DNA from: Pseudomonadota bacterium
GTDB lineage: Bacteria; Pseudomonadota; Gammaproteobacteria; Xanthomonadales; Rhodanobacteraceae
DNA: 6,616 bases
Direction of reading: 5' to 3'
NCBI GenBank assembly: GCA_025351555.1
Contig: JANXVS010000088.1
Span: forward strand, 1 to 6,616
Shown: in pieces, positions 1-6,616 of the stretch
Layout of the letters: each line of letters begins with the position of its first letter
How positions within the stretch are numbered: position 1 is the first letter of the stretch
Notes under the pieces: generated by a model
The model's database searches: none
Seen by the model: only the letters and a program-made list of their open reading frames with translations
Told to the model about the DNA's origin: nothing
Made by a program: the position numbers and the translations under genes

Positions 1-19
1 GCGAAGCAAAGAAAAGTGA
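1..19 (+). CDS. possible last codons of an upstream gene (clpX by synteny only)
   Basis: One forward frame, entering from the left edge, reads Arg-Ser-Lys-Glu-Lys and stops at TGA 17-19. A hairpin (22-42) begins three bases after that stop, as expected at a gene end. In many proteobacteria the gene before lon is clpX, so this could be the ClpX C-terminus, which is poorly conserved and often charged. Five residues cannot identify a protein. The other two forward frames are also open here, so the call rests on position only. Confidence 0.2.
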
Positions 20-21
20 GA

Positions 22-42
22 CGCTCGGCCGAAGGGCGAGCG
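22..42 (+). repeat. small GC-rich hairpin upstream of lon
   Basis: CGCTCG (22-27) pairs with CGAGCG (37-42). Two further C-G pairs close a GAA loop after one G-G mismatch. No T-run follows, so it is not a classical Rho-independent terminator. It could protect the 3' end of an upstream transcript. Confidence 0.35.
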
Positions 43-67
43 GAAGCACTTATGTTGGACGCCGCAA

Positions 68-89
68 GCAAGTTCGGCAGCAAACTTGC
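68..89 (+). repeat. 7-bp perfect inverted repeat in the lon leader region
   Basis: GCAAGTT (68-74) and AACTTGC (83-89) are exact reverse complements around an 8-nt spacer. It sits about 95 nt before the lon start and just upstream of a TTGACG element. It may be an operator-like dyad or an RNA hairpin; it lacks a T-run, so termination is unlikely. No specific regulator is recognised. Confidence 0.4.
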
Positions 90-110
90 AAACCGTCAGA
101 TCGTCCTCAC

Positions 111-136
111 TTGACGAAGTTGGCGCGTGCGATCAC
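111..136 (+). promoter_or_regulatory. tentative lon promoter (TTGACG -35 element)
   Basis: TTGACG at 111-116 matches the sigma-70 -35 consensus at five of six positions. Its upstream bases (CCTCAC) also loosely recall a heat-shock sigma-32 -35 region, which would suit lon. No good -10 element stands at the right distance: GATCAC (131-136) is only 14 nt away, and CCATTG (141-146) is too far. The -35 is visible; the promoter as a whole is an inference. Confidence 0.25.
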
Positions 137-172
137 GCTGCCATTGTCGTTCTTAAACCCGAATTGTCGTTC

Positions 173-178
173 AGGAAA
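173..178 (+). promoter_or_regulatory. ribosome binding site of lon
   Basis: AGGAAA, with its AGGA core ending 7 nt before ATG 184, is a well-placed Shine-Dalgarno site. It supports the start giving an N-terminus beginning [10 protein letters not shown], followed by the conserved Lon motif [14 protein letters not shown]. Confidence 0.75.
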
Positions 179-183
179 CAAGC

Positions 184-1692
<1,509 letters not shown>

Positions 1693-1713
1693 GAAGAGAA
1701 GGTCAATATCGCA

Positions 1714-2649
1714 TTGCGTTATCTGATGCCGAAGCAGATCAAGGCCAATGGATTACGCGACAGCGAAATCCATGTCGCCGAGTCCGCGATCCGCGACATG
1801 ATCCGTTATTACAGTCGTGAATCCGGCGTGCGCAATCTTGAACGTGAATTGGCCAAAATCTGCCGCAAGGTGGTCAAGGAACTCACGCTCGATGCAGACA
1901 AGCGCAAGGGCAAGCCCAAGCGCGGCAAGATCACAGTCAGTTCGCGCAACCTGGAACACTATCTTGGCGTGCGCAAGTTCACCTACGGGCGCAAGGAACT
2001 GCAGAACGAGGTAGGTCTGGTCACCGGCTTGGCCTGGACACAGGTCGGCGGCGATTTGTTGAGCATCGAAGCAGCGGTTGTTCCCGGCAAGGGCAAACTC
2101 ATCCATACCGGCCAGCTTGGCGACGTGATGCAGGAATCCATTCAGGCCGCTCTGAGTGTCGTGCGCGCACGCGCCGAGCGTCTTGGCATCGATCCGGAGT
2201 TCCACCACAAGTACGATCTGCATGTGCACGTGCCAGAAGGCGCGACGCCGAAAGACGGACCGAGTGCGGGTATCGCCATGTGTACTGCCCTGGTATCGGC
2301 CTTGACCAAGGTGCCGGTGCGCTCTGAGGTTGCGATGACCGGCGAAATCACGCTGCGTGGCCGTGTGCTGCCGATCGGTGGCTTGAAGGAAAAGCTGCTG
2401 GCGGCGCATCGCGGCGGCATTGAGCTCGTCATCATCCCTGAGGAAAACGAGAAGGATCTTGCCGAAATTCCGAAGAACGTGACTGAATCGCTCACGATCA
2501 AGCCGGTGCGCTGGATCGACGAAGTGCTCGACATCGCGCTGGAACGACCGCTTACTCCAATTTTGCCAAAAGTGGAGAATGCAGCAAAATCTACATTGGA
2601 ACCGGAACGAACCGACGACGGCGAGCCGCCGCAGCCGCGGCCGTACTGA
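1714..2649 (+). CDS. lon: Lon C-terminal fragment (alpha subdomain plus protease domain)
   Basis: The frame continues without interruption after the amber codon. The first usual initiation codons are TTG 1714 and ATG 1726. A purine-rich Shine-Dalgarno-like stretch, AGGAAGAGAAGG (1691-1702), overlaps the amber and lies 11 nt before the TTG. A product from 1714 would have 311 residues: the AAA+ alpha subdomain with sensor-2 R550, then the complete Lon S16 protease domain with the S694/K737 dyad (numbering of the full-length frame). Without the ATPase core it could not unfold substrates. Expression by re-initiation is speculative; the purine run simply encodes the normal Glu-Glu-Lys residues. 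Confidence 0.5.
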   Translation: MRYLMPKQIKANGLRDSEIHVAESAIRDMIRYYSRESGVRNLERELAKICRKVVKELTLDADKRKGKPKRGKITVSSRNLEHYLGVRKFTYGRKELQNEVGLVTGLAWTQVGGDLLSIEAAVVPGKGKLIHTGQLGDVMQESIQAALSVVRARAERLGIDPEFHHKYDLHVHVPEGATPKDGPSAGIAMCTALVSALTKVPVRSEVAMTGEITLRGRVLPIGGLKEKLLAAHRGGIELVIIPEENEKDLAEIPKNVTESLTIKPVRWIDEVLDIALERPLTPILPKVENAAKSTLEPERTDDGEPPQPRPY

Positions 2650-2686
2650 GTTGCAGCGCGCGGCGACCTCGCCACGCGCATGCAAC
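2650..2686 (+). terminator. long hairpin directly after the lon stop codon
   Basis: GTTGCA (2650-2655) pairs with TGCAAC (2681-2686). Inside it, GCGCG pairs with CGCGC and GGCGA with TCGCC, interrupted only by a one-base bulge and one C-A mismatch. It begins on the base after TGA 2647-2649. The following bases (TTCCTAACC) are only weakly T-rich. It is therefore an imperfect intrinsic terminator or a 3'-end stabilising hairpin for the lon mRNA. Confidence 0.6.
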
Positions 2687-2776
2687 TTCCTAACCATCGT
2701 GTCAAGCGAAAATTCGCGATAATCGGGCGGTGTGACGCCGTCGGCGAATTCGCGCAAAGCCGCACCACGTCTCGTA

Positions 2777-2805
2777 TTGCGCCGGATCATGGTGACTGGT
2801 ATAAA
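2777..2805 (+). promoter_or_regulatory. candidate sigma-70 promoter for hupB
   Basis: TATAAA (2800-2805) is a good -10 element. Exactly 17 bp upstream stands TTGCGC (2777-2782), which keeps the conserved TTG of the -35 box. Transcription would begin near 2812, giving a leader of about 140 nt before ATG 2950. GATAAT (2718-2723) is a second possible -10 but has no acceptable -35. Confidence 0.45.
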
Positions 2806-2939
2806 GTCTTCGCCGCGACCCAAGTGACAACCAAGTCCGGGCGGTCGCGGGGTAGTGAGCCGAGTATGTTTCCGATCCGCAATCGGGTAGGAGCTCGGTT
2901 TGCACACTCACAATGCATTGCGGTCGCTGATTCCGTACG

Positions 2940-2945
2940 GGAGAG
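2940..2945 (+). promoter_or_regulatory. ribosome binding site of hupB
   Basis: GGAGAG, with GGAG ending 6 nt before ATG 2950, fixes the hupB start and agrees with the usual MNKxE... N-terminus of HU-beta proteins. Confidence 0.8.
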
Positions 2946-2949
2946 ATAA

Positions 2950-3222
2950 ATGAATAAAGCAGAATTTATTAGTGCTGTGTCCGATGCCGCTGGCCTGACC
3001 AAAGTCGAAGGCGCCAAGGCCATCGAAGCTGTCATCGAAGTCGTCAAGAAAGCGCTGAAGAAGGGCGATACCATTTCCCTCGTGGGATTCGGTACCTTCA
3101 TCGTGCGCAAGCGCGCTGCGCGCCTCGGGCGCAACCCGCGTACCGGAGCGCAGATCAAGATCAAGGCCTCGAAGAATCCATCCTTCAAAGCTGGCAAAGC
3201 GCTGAAAGATGCCATAAACTAA
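2950..3222 (+). CDS. hupB: DNA-binding protein HU-beta
   Basis: This encodes 90 residues, the standard HU length. HU is a dimeric, sequence-independent nucleoid protein that bends DNA and helps in replication, repair and transcription. The N-terminal helices (about 3-38, starting MNKAEFISAVSDAAGLTK) form the dimer core. The family signature spans residues 46-65, GFGTF...RxGRNPRT, with P63 at the tip of the DNA-gripping arm in the position of the intercalating proline of E. coli HU. The C-terminal segment after the arm contains the expected K(N)PSFKAGKALK. It is complete, with a good Shine-Dalgarno site and a TAA stop. Its position after lon matches enterobacteria and xanthomonads. The stop lies only 16 nt before tRNA-Val with no terminator between, so it is probably co-transcribed with the tRNAs. 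Confidence 0.97.
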   Translation: MNKAEFISAVSDAAGLTKVEGAKAIEAVIEVVKKALKKGDTISLVGFGTFIVRKRAARLGRNPRTGAQIKIKASKNPSFKAGKALKDAIN

Positions 3223-3238
3223 CGCGCTTTCGCGCCCG

Positions 3239-3313
3239 GGGTGCTTAGCTCAGCGGTAGAGCGTCGCCCTTACAAGGCGAGGGTCGGGGGTTCGAACCCC
3301 TCAGCACCCACCA
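3239..3313 (+). tRNA. tRNA-Val (anticodon UAC)
   Basis: A full cloverleaf can be drawn. The acceptor stem is GGGTGCT with AGCACCC (3303-3309), and the D arm is GCTC/GAGC with a short AGCGGTA loop. The anticodon stem is TCGCC/GGCGA around loop CTTACAA, giving anticodon TAC (Val, decoding GUA and related codons). The variable loop is GGGTC-like, and the T arm is GGGGG-TTCGAAC-CCCTC with one G-T pair. The discriminator is A3310 and CCA is encoded at 3311-3313. The length is 75 nt, one shorter than E. coli tRNA-Val because of the D loop. Confidence 0.97.
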
Positions 3314-3322
3314 GTAGCTGAT

Positions 3323-3337
3323 GCGGATTTTTTCCGC
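3323..3337 (+). repeat. small hairpin in the tRNA-Val/tRNA-Asp spacer
   Basis: GCGGA (3323-3327) pairs with TCCGC (3333-3337) around a five-T loop. The T-run is in the loop and not after the stem, so it is not a standard terminator. It may act in processing of a joint tRNA transcript. The rest of the 67-nt spacer shows no feature. Confidence 0.3.
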
Positions 3338-3380
3338 GGGGGACTCCGGTCGCAAGGCTGTTGTTTCGAAAAGAATGCGC

Positions 3381-3457
3381 GGAGTGGTAGTTCAGCTGGT
3401 TAGAATACCGGCCTGTCACGCCGGGGGTCGCGGGTTCGAGTCCCGTCCACTCCGCCA
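3381..3457 (+). tRNA. tRNA-Asp (anticodon GUC)
   Basis: The cloverleaf is complete. The acceptor stem is GGAGTGG with CCACTCC (3447-3453), and the D arm is GTTC/GAAT (with a G-T pair) around AGCTGGTTA. The anticodon stem is CCGGC/GCCGG with loop CTGTCAC, giving anticodon GTC (Asp). The T arm is GCGGG-TTCGAGT-CCCGT. The discriminator is G3454, the expected identity base for tRNA-Asp, and CCA is encoded at 3455-3457. The length is 77 nt. It lies 67 nt after tRNA-Val and 11 nt or less before a strong terminator. Confidence 0.97.
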
Positions 3458-3464
3458 CGTTTCG

Positions 3465-3493
3465 AAGGGCGCCGCAGGGCGCCCTTGTTTTTT
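3465..3493 (+). terminator. strong Rho-independent terminator after tRNA-Asp
   Basis: AAGGGCGCC (3465-3473) and GGCGCCCTT (3478-3486) form a perfect 9-bp stem with a GCAG tetraloop. G and then six T (3488-3493) follow. It ends the hupB/tRNA transcript. Confidence 0.92.
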
Positions 3494-3542
3494 GTAAGGC
3501 GTGTAGCGCCGCAGGGCGCCCTTGTTTTTTGTGAAGTATGTA
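3469..3542 (+). repeat. two tandem 37-bp units carrying the terminator
   Basis: Unit 1 is 3469-3505 and unit 2 is 3506-3542. The first 27 bases (right part of the terminator stem, loop and T-run) are identical in both; the last 10 differ at four positions. A degraded start of a third unit (GGCCGCAG) follows at 3543. The pattern fits tandem duplication of the terminator followed by drift. Confidence 0.85.
3506..3530 (+). terminator. second, weaker terminator copy
   Basis: The duplicated unit keeps the loop, the right arm and the six-T run (3525-3530). Because the duplication boundary cut the left arm, only GCGCC (3506-3510) with GGCGC (3515-3519) can pair: 5 bp in place of 9. It may act as a backup terminator before ppiD. 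Confidence 0.55.
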
Positions 3543-3603
3543 GGCCGCAGAGAGTCATTTTCTTGCTCGCGCGCGCATCGACAATCAAGTTTGAGCATCA
3601 CCC

Positions 3604-5511
3604 ATGCAGCAAAAAACACTCCATGAAAAATTCTCCGGCCCGGTCGCCAAGGTCGTGCTCGGCATCATCGGTGTCGTCTTCGGCGGGTTCTTCGGCATCC
3701 CGGCCTACAACTCGATCAACGCAAGTTACGTTGCCAAGGTCGACGGCCACGAGATATCGCAGCAGGATTTTCGCGAACGCTACGACGCGTACCGTGCCCA
3801 GATGCAGCGCATGATGGGCGCGCAGTTCGATGCGCTGGCATTCGACAAGCCGGAGCGCAAACGCGAGGTACTCGACCAGATGATCAACGAGCAGTTGATC
3901 CTGGATGCCAACGACAAGCTCGGCACGATGTTGCCCGCCAAGCGCGTATTCGATGAAATCGCCAGCTATCCGGCGTTTCAGGTCGATGGCAAGTTCGACA
4001 AGGATCAGTACCGTAACCTGCTGGCCAACCAGCACAAATCGCCGGCGCAGTTCGAGGACAACGTACGGCGTGATCTGGAATTGCGCGAGTTGATAGGCCA
4101 GCTCGGACAGAACGCAGTGGTGACCGAGGCTGATGTCGATGGCTACCTGCGCCTGCGCGATCAAACCCGTGATTTCCGCTGGATCAAACTCGACAAACCG
4201 ACGTCCGATGCAAAGGTTGCCGACGCCGACATCGAGACCTACTACAAAGCGCATGGCGACGAATTCATGACGCCGGAAAAAGTGTCGCTGGATTACGTCG
4301 AACTTGATGCGGCAAAAATGGCGCTCGACATCAAGGCCGACGACGCGGCGCTGAAGCAGCGCTATGAAGATCAGAAGTCTCACTTCGTCTCGCCGGAGCA
4401 GCGACAGACTTCGCATATTCTGGTAAAGGTCGACAAGAACGCCGATGCCGCCGCGCAGAAAGCCGCGTTGGAAAAGGCGCAGGCCATTGCCATGCAGGCC
4501 AAATCGGCCAAGGATTTCGCCGCGCTGGCGAAGGCCGATTCCGAGGACCTGGGTTCCAAGGCGCAAGGTGGCGATCTGGGCTGGCTGGATAAAGGCGTGA
4601 CCGATCCCGCGTTCGAGGCCGCGTTGTTCGCGCTGAAGAAGGGCGAGATTTCCGACCCGGTAAAATCCGACGAGGGTTATCACATCATCCAGCTGCGCGA
4701 CGTGCGCGCAGAAAAGGTGCGCAGCTTCGATGAGGTCAAGGCCGAGTTGGCCAAGCAGTATCTGGAAGGCGAGCGTGACCGCCAATACAGCGAGATCTCG
4801 GGCAAGCTGACCGATGCGATCTATCAGGATCCGACGTCACTCGCGCCTGCAGCCAAGGCGCTGGGACTGACCGTGCAGAAGACCGGCCTGTTCGCGCGCA
4901 CCGGTGGCGAAGGCATTGCCTCCAATCCGGCCGTGGCAAAGGCAGCATTTTCCAATTCTGTACTTGTGGAAGGCAACAGCTCCGATCCAGTCGAGCTGAG
5001 CCCCAGCCACATTGTGGTGATGCGCGTGGATCAGCACGAGAAGTCAGTGCCCAAGGCTCTGGATCAAGTGCGCGAAGACATTCGCAAGAAGCTGTCGGAT
5101 CAGCTAGTGAGCAAGCAGGCGCATGAGCAGGCCGATGCGTTGTATGCACGCTTGCAGAAAGGTGAATCGCTGGACAAGCTCGCGACGGAGCTGAAGCTCA
5201 AACCGACCGACGAGAAGGATATTGGCCGCAACGCGGCGAAGCTGGATGGCAAGCTTGTCAATGAACTCTTCAAACTGTCACGGCCGCAGGCTGACAAACC
5301 CGCAACCAGTGAAGTCACCCTGGCCAACGACGTGTACGCACTCGTGTCGCTCGATGCAGTGAAAGATGGCGATCCCTCCAAACTCGACGCCAAGACCCGC
5401 GAAGCCGCGCGCAATCAGCTGCGCCAGGGCGTCGGCAGCGAGGCCGTGCACGGTTTTGTCGACAGCCTGCGCAAGAACGCCAAGATCGATGTTTCGGAAG
5501 ACCGCATGTAA
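3604..5511 (+). CDS. ppiD: periplasmic folding chaperone PpiD (inner-membrane, SurA/parvulin-like)
   Basis: This encodes 635 residues, close to the 623 of E. coli PpiD. PpiD is anchored in the inner membrane by one N-terminal helix and faces the periplasm near the SecYEG translocon, where it helps newly exported proteins. Residues 1-13 are cytoplasmic, and a Gly/Val/Ile-rich membrane segment spans about 14-34. A SurA-N-like chaperone region follows (about 42-240), including the conserved phrase PAFQVDGKFD. A parvulin (PpiC) domain occupies about 260-367, with the rotamase signature FAALAKADSEDLGSKAQGGDLGW at 305-327. The C-terminal 260 residues are the second SurA-like part. The frame is complete, ending in TAA. 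ATG 3604 is preceded only by a weak TTTGAG; no better in-frame start exists nearby, and the next ATG (3623) is out of frame. No convincing promoter is visible in 3543-3603. Its place downstream of hupB matches E. coli, with the tRNAs interposed. Confidence 0.95.
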   Translation: MQQKTLHEKFSGPVAKVVLGIIGVVFGGFFGIPAYNSINASYVAKVDGHEISQQDFRERYDAYRAQMQRMMGAQFDALAFDKPERKREVLDQMINEQLILDANDKLGTMLPAKRVFDEIASYPAFQVDGKFDKDQYRNLLANQHKSPAQFEDNVRRDLELRELIGQLGQNAVVTEADVDGYLRLRDQTRDFRWIKLDKPTSDAKVADADIETYYKAHGDEFMTPEKVSLDYVELDAAKMALDIKADDAALKQRYEDQKSHFVSPEQRQTSHILVKVDKNADAAAQKAALEKAQAIAMQAKSAKDFAALAKADSEDLGSKAQGGDLGWLDKGVTDPAFEAALFALKKGEISDPVKSDEGYHIIQLRDVRAEKVRSFDEVKAELAKQYLEGERDRQYSEISGKLTDAIYQDPTSLAPAAKALGLTVQKTGLFARTGGEGIASNPAVAKAAFSNSVLVEGNSSDPVELSPSHIVVMRVDQHEKSVPKALDQVREDIRKKLSDQLVSKQAHEQADALYARLQKGESLDKLATELKLKPTDEKDIGRNAAKLDGKLVNELFKLSRPQADKPATSEVTLANDVYALVSLDAVKDGDPSKLDAKTREAARNQLRQGVGSEAVHGFVDSLRKNAKIDVSEDRM

Positions 5512-5534
5512 CTGCGGTTTGAGATGCGTACCAG

Positions 5535-5564
5535 AAAAAGGCCGCGTGATGCGGTCTTTTTTTT
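5535..5564. terminator. bidirectional terminator between ppiD and fabI
   Basis: GGCCGC (5540-5545) and GCGGTC (5551-5556) form a stem with one G-T pair and a GTGAT loop. Five A precede it (5535-5539) and eight T follow (5557-5564). Read forward it ends ppiD transcripts 24 nt after the stop. Read in reverse, with a five-U tail, it can end fabI transcripts. This is the usual arrangement between convergent genes. Confidence 0.93.
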
Positions 5565-5595
5565 GCTTTTTACACCGCCATTCCGACGCGCTCCA

Positions 5596-6378
5596 TCAAA
5601 CTCCCGTCATCCCCAAAATGTTGAAGCCGGAATCGACGAAGGTAATTTCGCCGGTGATGCCGGAAGCCAGATCGGAACACAGAAACGCCGCAACGTTGCC
5701 CACTTCATCGATGCTGACGTTGCGGCGCAGCGGCGAGTTTTGTTCGACGTGATCGAGCATCTTGCGGAAGTCGGCCACCCCGGCTGCGGCCAGAGTCTTG
5801 ATCGGGCCGGCGGAAATTGCGTTGACGCGGGTGCCTTCGGGGCCGAGGTTGTAGGCGAGGTAGCGCACGCTGGCTTCCAGACTGGCCTTGGCCAGGCCCA
5901 TCACGTTGTAGTTTGCCATCGCGCGATCAGAGCCGAGGTAGGTCAGGGTGAGGATCGCGCCGCCGCGGCCCTTCATCAGTGGTCGCGCAGCCTTGGCCAG
6001 CGCCGCCAGACTGTAGCTGGAAATATCGTGGGCGATGGCGAAATTCTCGCGCGTGAGATGATCGAGGAATTGATCTTGGATCGCCTCGCGCGGGGCGAAT
6101 CCGATCGAGTGCACGAGGATGTCGAAACCGTCCCAATGCTTGCCCAAGTCAGCGAACAGCTGCGTGATCTGTGCGTCGCTGCTCACGTCGCATGGCAGGA
6201 CGATGTTGGAACCGAAGGCATTCGCGGCCTCGTCGACGCGACTCTTGAGCTTGTCGTTGACGTAGGTAAACGCCAGTTGTGCACCTTCGCGGTGCATGGC
6301 GCTGGCAATGCCCCAGGCAATGGAACGCTGGCTGATGATGCCGGTAATCAAGGCGCGCTTGCCGTGCAGAAATCCCAT
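5596..6378 (-). CDS. fabI: enoyl-[acyl-carrier-protein] reductase (NADH), FabI
   Basis: This encodes 260 residues (E. coli FabI: 262). FabI catalyses the last step of each fatty-acid elongation cycle, reducing trans-2-enoyl-ACP with NADH in the cytoplasm. It is an atypical short-chain dehydrogenase. The NADH-binding start is [12 protein letters not shown] (12-23; G13, S19-I20-A21). SIGFAP is at 91-96 with G93 intact. The catalytic set is Y147, Y157 and K164 (Y-x6-K), matching E. coli Y146, Y156 and K163 after a one-residue insertion. [11 protein letters not shown] (188-198) is the flexible substrate loop. Sites where changes give triclosan resistance (G93, M160, F204) carry the sensitive-type residues. 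An in-frame ATG 39 bases upstream was rejected because [13 protein letters not shown] aligns with the E. coli start and has its own GGAGG site. It is convergent with ppiD and is the only complete minus-strand gene here. Confidence 0.97.
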   Translation of the reverse strand: MGFLHGKRALITGIISQRSIAWGIASAMHREGAQLAFTYVNDKLKSRVDEAANAFGSNIVLPCDVSSDAQITQLFADLGKHWDGFDILVHSIGFAPREAIQDQFLDHLTRENFAIAHDISSYSLAALAKAARPLMKGRGGAILTLTYLGSDRAMANYNVMGLAKASLEASVRYLAYNLGPEGTRVNAISAGPIKTLAAAGVADFRKMLDHVEQNSPLRRNVSIDEVGNVAAFLCSDLASGITGEITFVDSGFNILGMTGV

Positions 6379-6382
6379 GATG

Positions 6383-6387
6383 CCTCC
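6383..6387 (-). promoter_or_regulatory. ribosome binding site of fabI
   Basis: On the minus strand GGAGG stands 4 nt before ATG 6378-6376. This decides the start at 6378 over the in-frame upstream ATG at 6417. Confidence 0.8.
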
Positions 6388-6430
6388 GCGAATGGTCGAT
6401 TTGGTGAGTCTGATCAAGTCTCGTTCGTCA

Positions 6431-6451
6431 TTCCGGCGAAAACCGCCGGGA
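6431..6451. repeat. perfect-stem palindrome in the fabI leader (REP-like)
   Basis: CCGGCG (6433-6438) and CGCCGG (6444-6449) pair exactly around AAAAC, extended by a T-G and a T-A pair. With its flanks it reads GTCATTCCGGCGAAAACCG, resembling the dispersed GTCATTCC-xGCGAAAGC palindromes common in proteobacterial intergenic DNA. If transcribed it would fold in the fabI mRNA leader about 55 nt before the start. Confidence 0.5.
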
Positions 6452-6485
6452 CGATGAGCATTTTGTTGGGCGCTCCTAGCCTGCG

Positions 6486-6514
6486 AGTTTAACTGAGCAC
6501 AGCCGTGACGTCAG
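6486..6514 (-). promoter_or_regulatory. candidate sigma-70 promoter for fabI
   Basis: On the minus strand CTGACG (6514-6509) and TAAACT (6491-6486) each match four of six consensus bases and are separated by exactly 17 bp. Transcription would begin near 6479, giving a leader of about 100 nt that includes the 6431-6451 hairpin. A match of this quality can occur by chance. Confidence 0.4.
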
Positions 6515-6549
6515 CGTGGGGTATCAGCGTCCTGCGGGAGCCGCTGACG
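6509..6549. repeat. 8-bp inverted repeat spanning the 3' end of the right-edge gene
   Basis: CGTCAGCG (6509-6516) and CGCTGACG (6542-6549) are exact reverse complements, 25 nt apart, flanking the stop codon at 6524-6526. No T-run follows on the minus strand, so it is a poor terminator. The left arm overlaps the candidate fabI -35 and an 8-bp palindrome, TGACGTCA (6506-6513). Confidence 0.35.
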
Positions 6550-6616
6550 CGGTTGCCGTGCCGCCCGCATTGGCGGGGGCCAGATGCAAGCGTTGGCCGA
6601 GTCGCAGCGTCGCCGC
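6524..6616 (-). CDS. 3' end of a LysM-like protein, cut by the window edge
   Basis: Only the last 30 codons are visible, ending in TGA (6526-6524). The segment LRLGQRLHL (starting at the third or fourth residue visible) resembles the end of a LysM peptidoglycan-binding repeat (typically ...LRVGQxLxI). It is followed by an Ala/Gly/Thr-rich tail. LysM repeats at a C-terminus occur in cell-wall enzymes such as the lytic transglycosylase MltD and in NlpD-type proteins, so a wall-associated protein is likely. Nothing visible distinguishes among these. The gene lies about 145 nt upstream of fabI on the same strand; a promoter candidate in between suggests separate transcription. Confidence 0.55.
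   Translation of the reverse strand, partial: AATLRLGQRLHLAPANAGGTATASAAPAGR

Larger units (their letters stand above)
2687..2949 (+). promoter_or_regulatory. hupB upstream region (non-coding)
   Basis: No gene is supported in these 263 bases on either strand: open frames here lack ribosome binding sites and recognisable products. The stretch holds a pair of GCGAA/TTCGC dyads (2706-2717 and 2744-2753), a sigma-70-like promoter (2777-2805) and a small dyad, CCGAT (2872-2876) with ATCGG (2882-2886), in the likely 5' leader. HU genes are growth-phase regulated in enterobacteria, so a long control region is plausible; which protein binds is unknown. Confidence 0.5.

Noticed and set aside
1753..2907. 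384-codon minus-strand open frame opposite the lon 3' part and the hupB leader
   Set aside because: It is antisense to the conserved Lon protease domain, has a low-complexity shadow composition, and no family is recognised.
2680..2949. 89-codon plus-strand open frame between lon and hupB
   Set aside because: It starts inside the lon 3' hairpin, has no ribosome binding site and no recognisable sequence, and its end abutting hupB is accidental.
3239..3457. tRNA genes as an integration site for a genomic island
   Set aside because: No integrase gene, no duplicated tRNA 3' end and no foreign-looking sequence follow either tRNA; ppiD follows directly.
3270..3458. Minus-strand peptide containing GLEPATPGVTGRYSNQLNYHS
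   Set aside because: This is the well-known spurious translation of the reverse complement of a tRNA gene (here tRNA-Asp), often misannotated as a hypothetical protein.
3598..4785. 395-codon minus-strand open frame opposite ppiD
   Set aside because: It is the mirror of the ppiD codon pattern with no start signal or recognisable product.
6379..6417. N-terminal extension of FabI from an upstream in-frame ATG
   Set aside because: The extra 13 residues ([13 protein letters not shown]) have no counterpart in FabI, and a good GGAGG site precedes the conserved start at 6378.
5524..6492. 322-codon plus-strand open frame opposite fabI
   Set aside because: It is antisense to a textbook FabI, starts inside the ppiD terminator region and has shadow-like composition.

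Overview
The window looks like a piece of a gammaproteobacterial chromosome, most likely from the Xanthomonadales/Lysobacterales (a Rhodanobacter- or Dyella-like relative). The basis is the moderately GC-rich coding sequence, the gammaproteobacterial character of Lon, HU-beta, PpiD and FabI, and the order lon - hupB - tRNA-Val - tRNA-Asp - ppiD, which I recall from xanthomonads. The lineage is inferred and was not tested by a search. These are housekeeping genes: there is no phage, insertion sequence, CRISPR array or defence cassette.

Layout. Positions 1-183 are a leader/intergenic stretch with two small hairpins and possibly the last codons of an upstream gene. lon (184-2649, +) follows, with every catalytic motif present, but it is broken by one in-frame amber codon at 1690-1692. 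A long GC-rich hairpin follows the lon stop directly. About 260 bases of non-coding DNA with a plausible promoter lead to hupB (2950-3222, +). Two tRNA genes come next, Val(UAC) at 3239-3313 and Asp(GUC) at 3381-3457, then a strong Rho-independent terminator that has been duplicated in tandem. ppiD (3604-5511, +) runs towards fabI (5596-6378, -), and a two-way terminator separates them. At the right edge is the 3' end of another minus-strand gene (6524-6616), whose visible residues resemble the end of a LysM domain.

How the genes relate. Lon (cytoplasmic quality-control protease), HU-beta (nucleoid protein and a known Lon substrate in E. coli) and PpiD (inner-membrane periplasmic chaperone) form a proteostasis/nucleoid cluster. 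hupB and the two tRNAs probably share a transcript: hupB ends 16 nt before tRNA-Val and no strong terminator appears until after tRNA-Asp. FabI (enoyl-ACP reductase) belongs to fatty-acid synthesis and is transcribed separately.

The main anomaly is the lon amber codon. It falls where GAG or GAA (Glu) is expected, at the junction between the two AAA+ subdomains, and homology continues in the same frame on both sides. A point mutation or sequencing error is the simplest explanation. Readthrough, suppression or downstream re-initiation are testable alternatives. I found no convincing undescribed system in this window.
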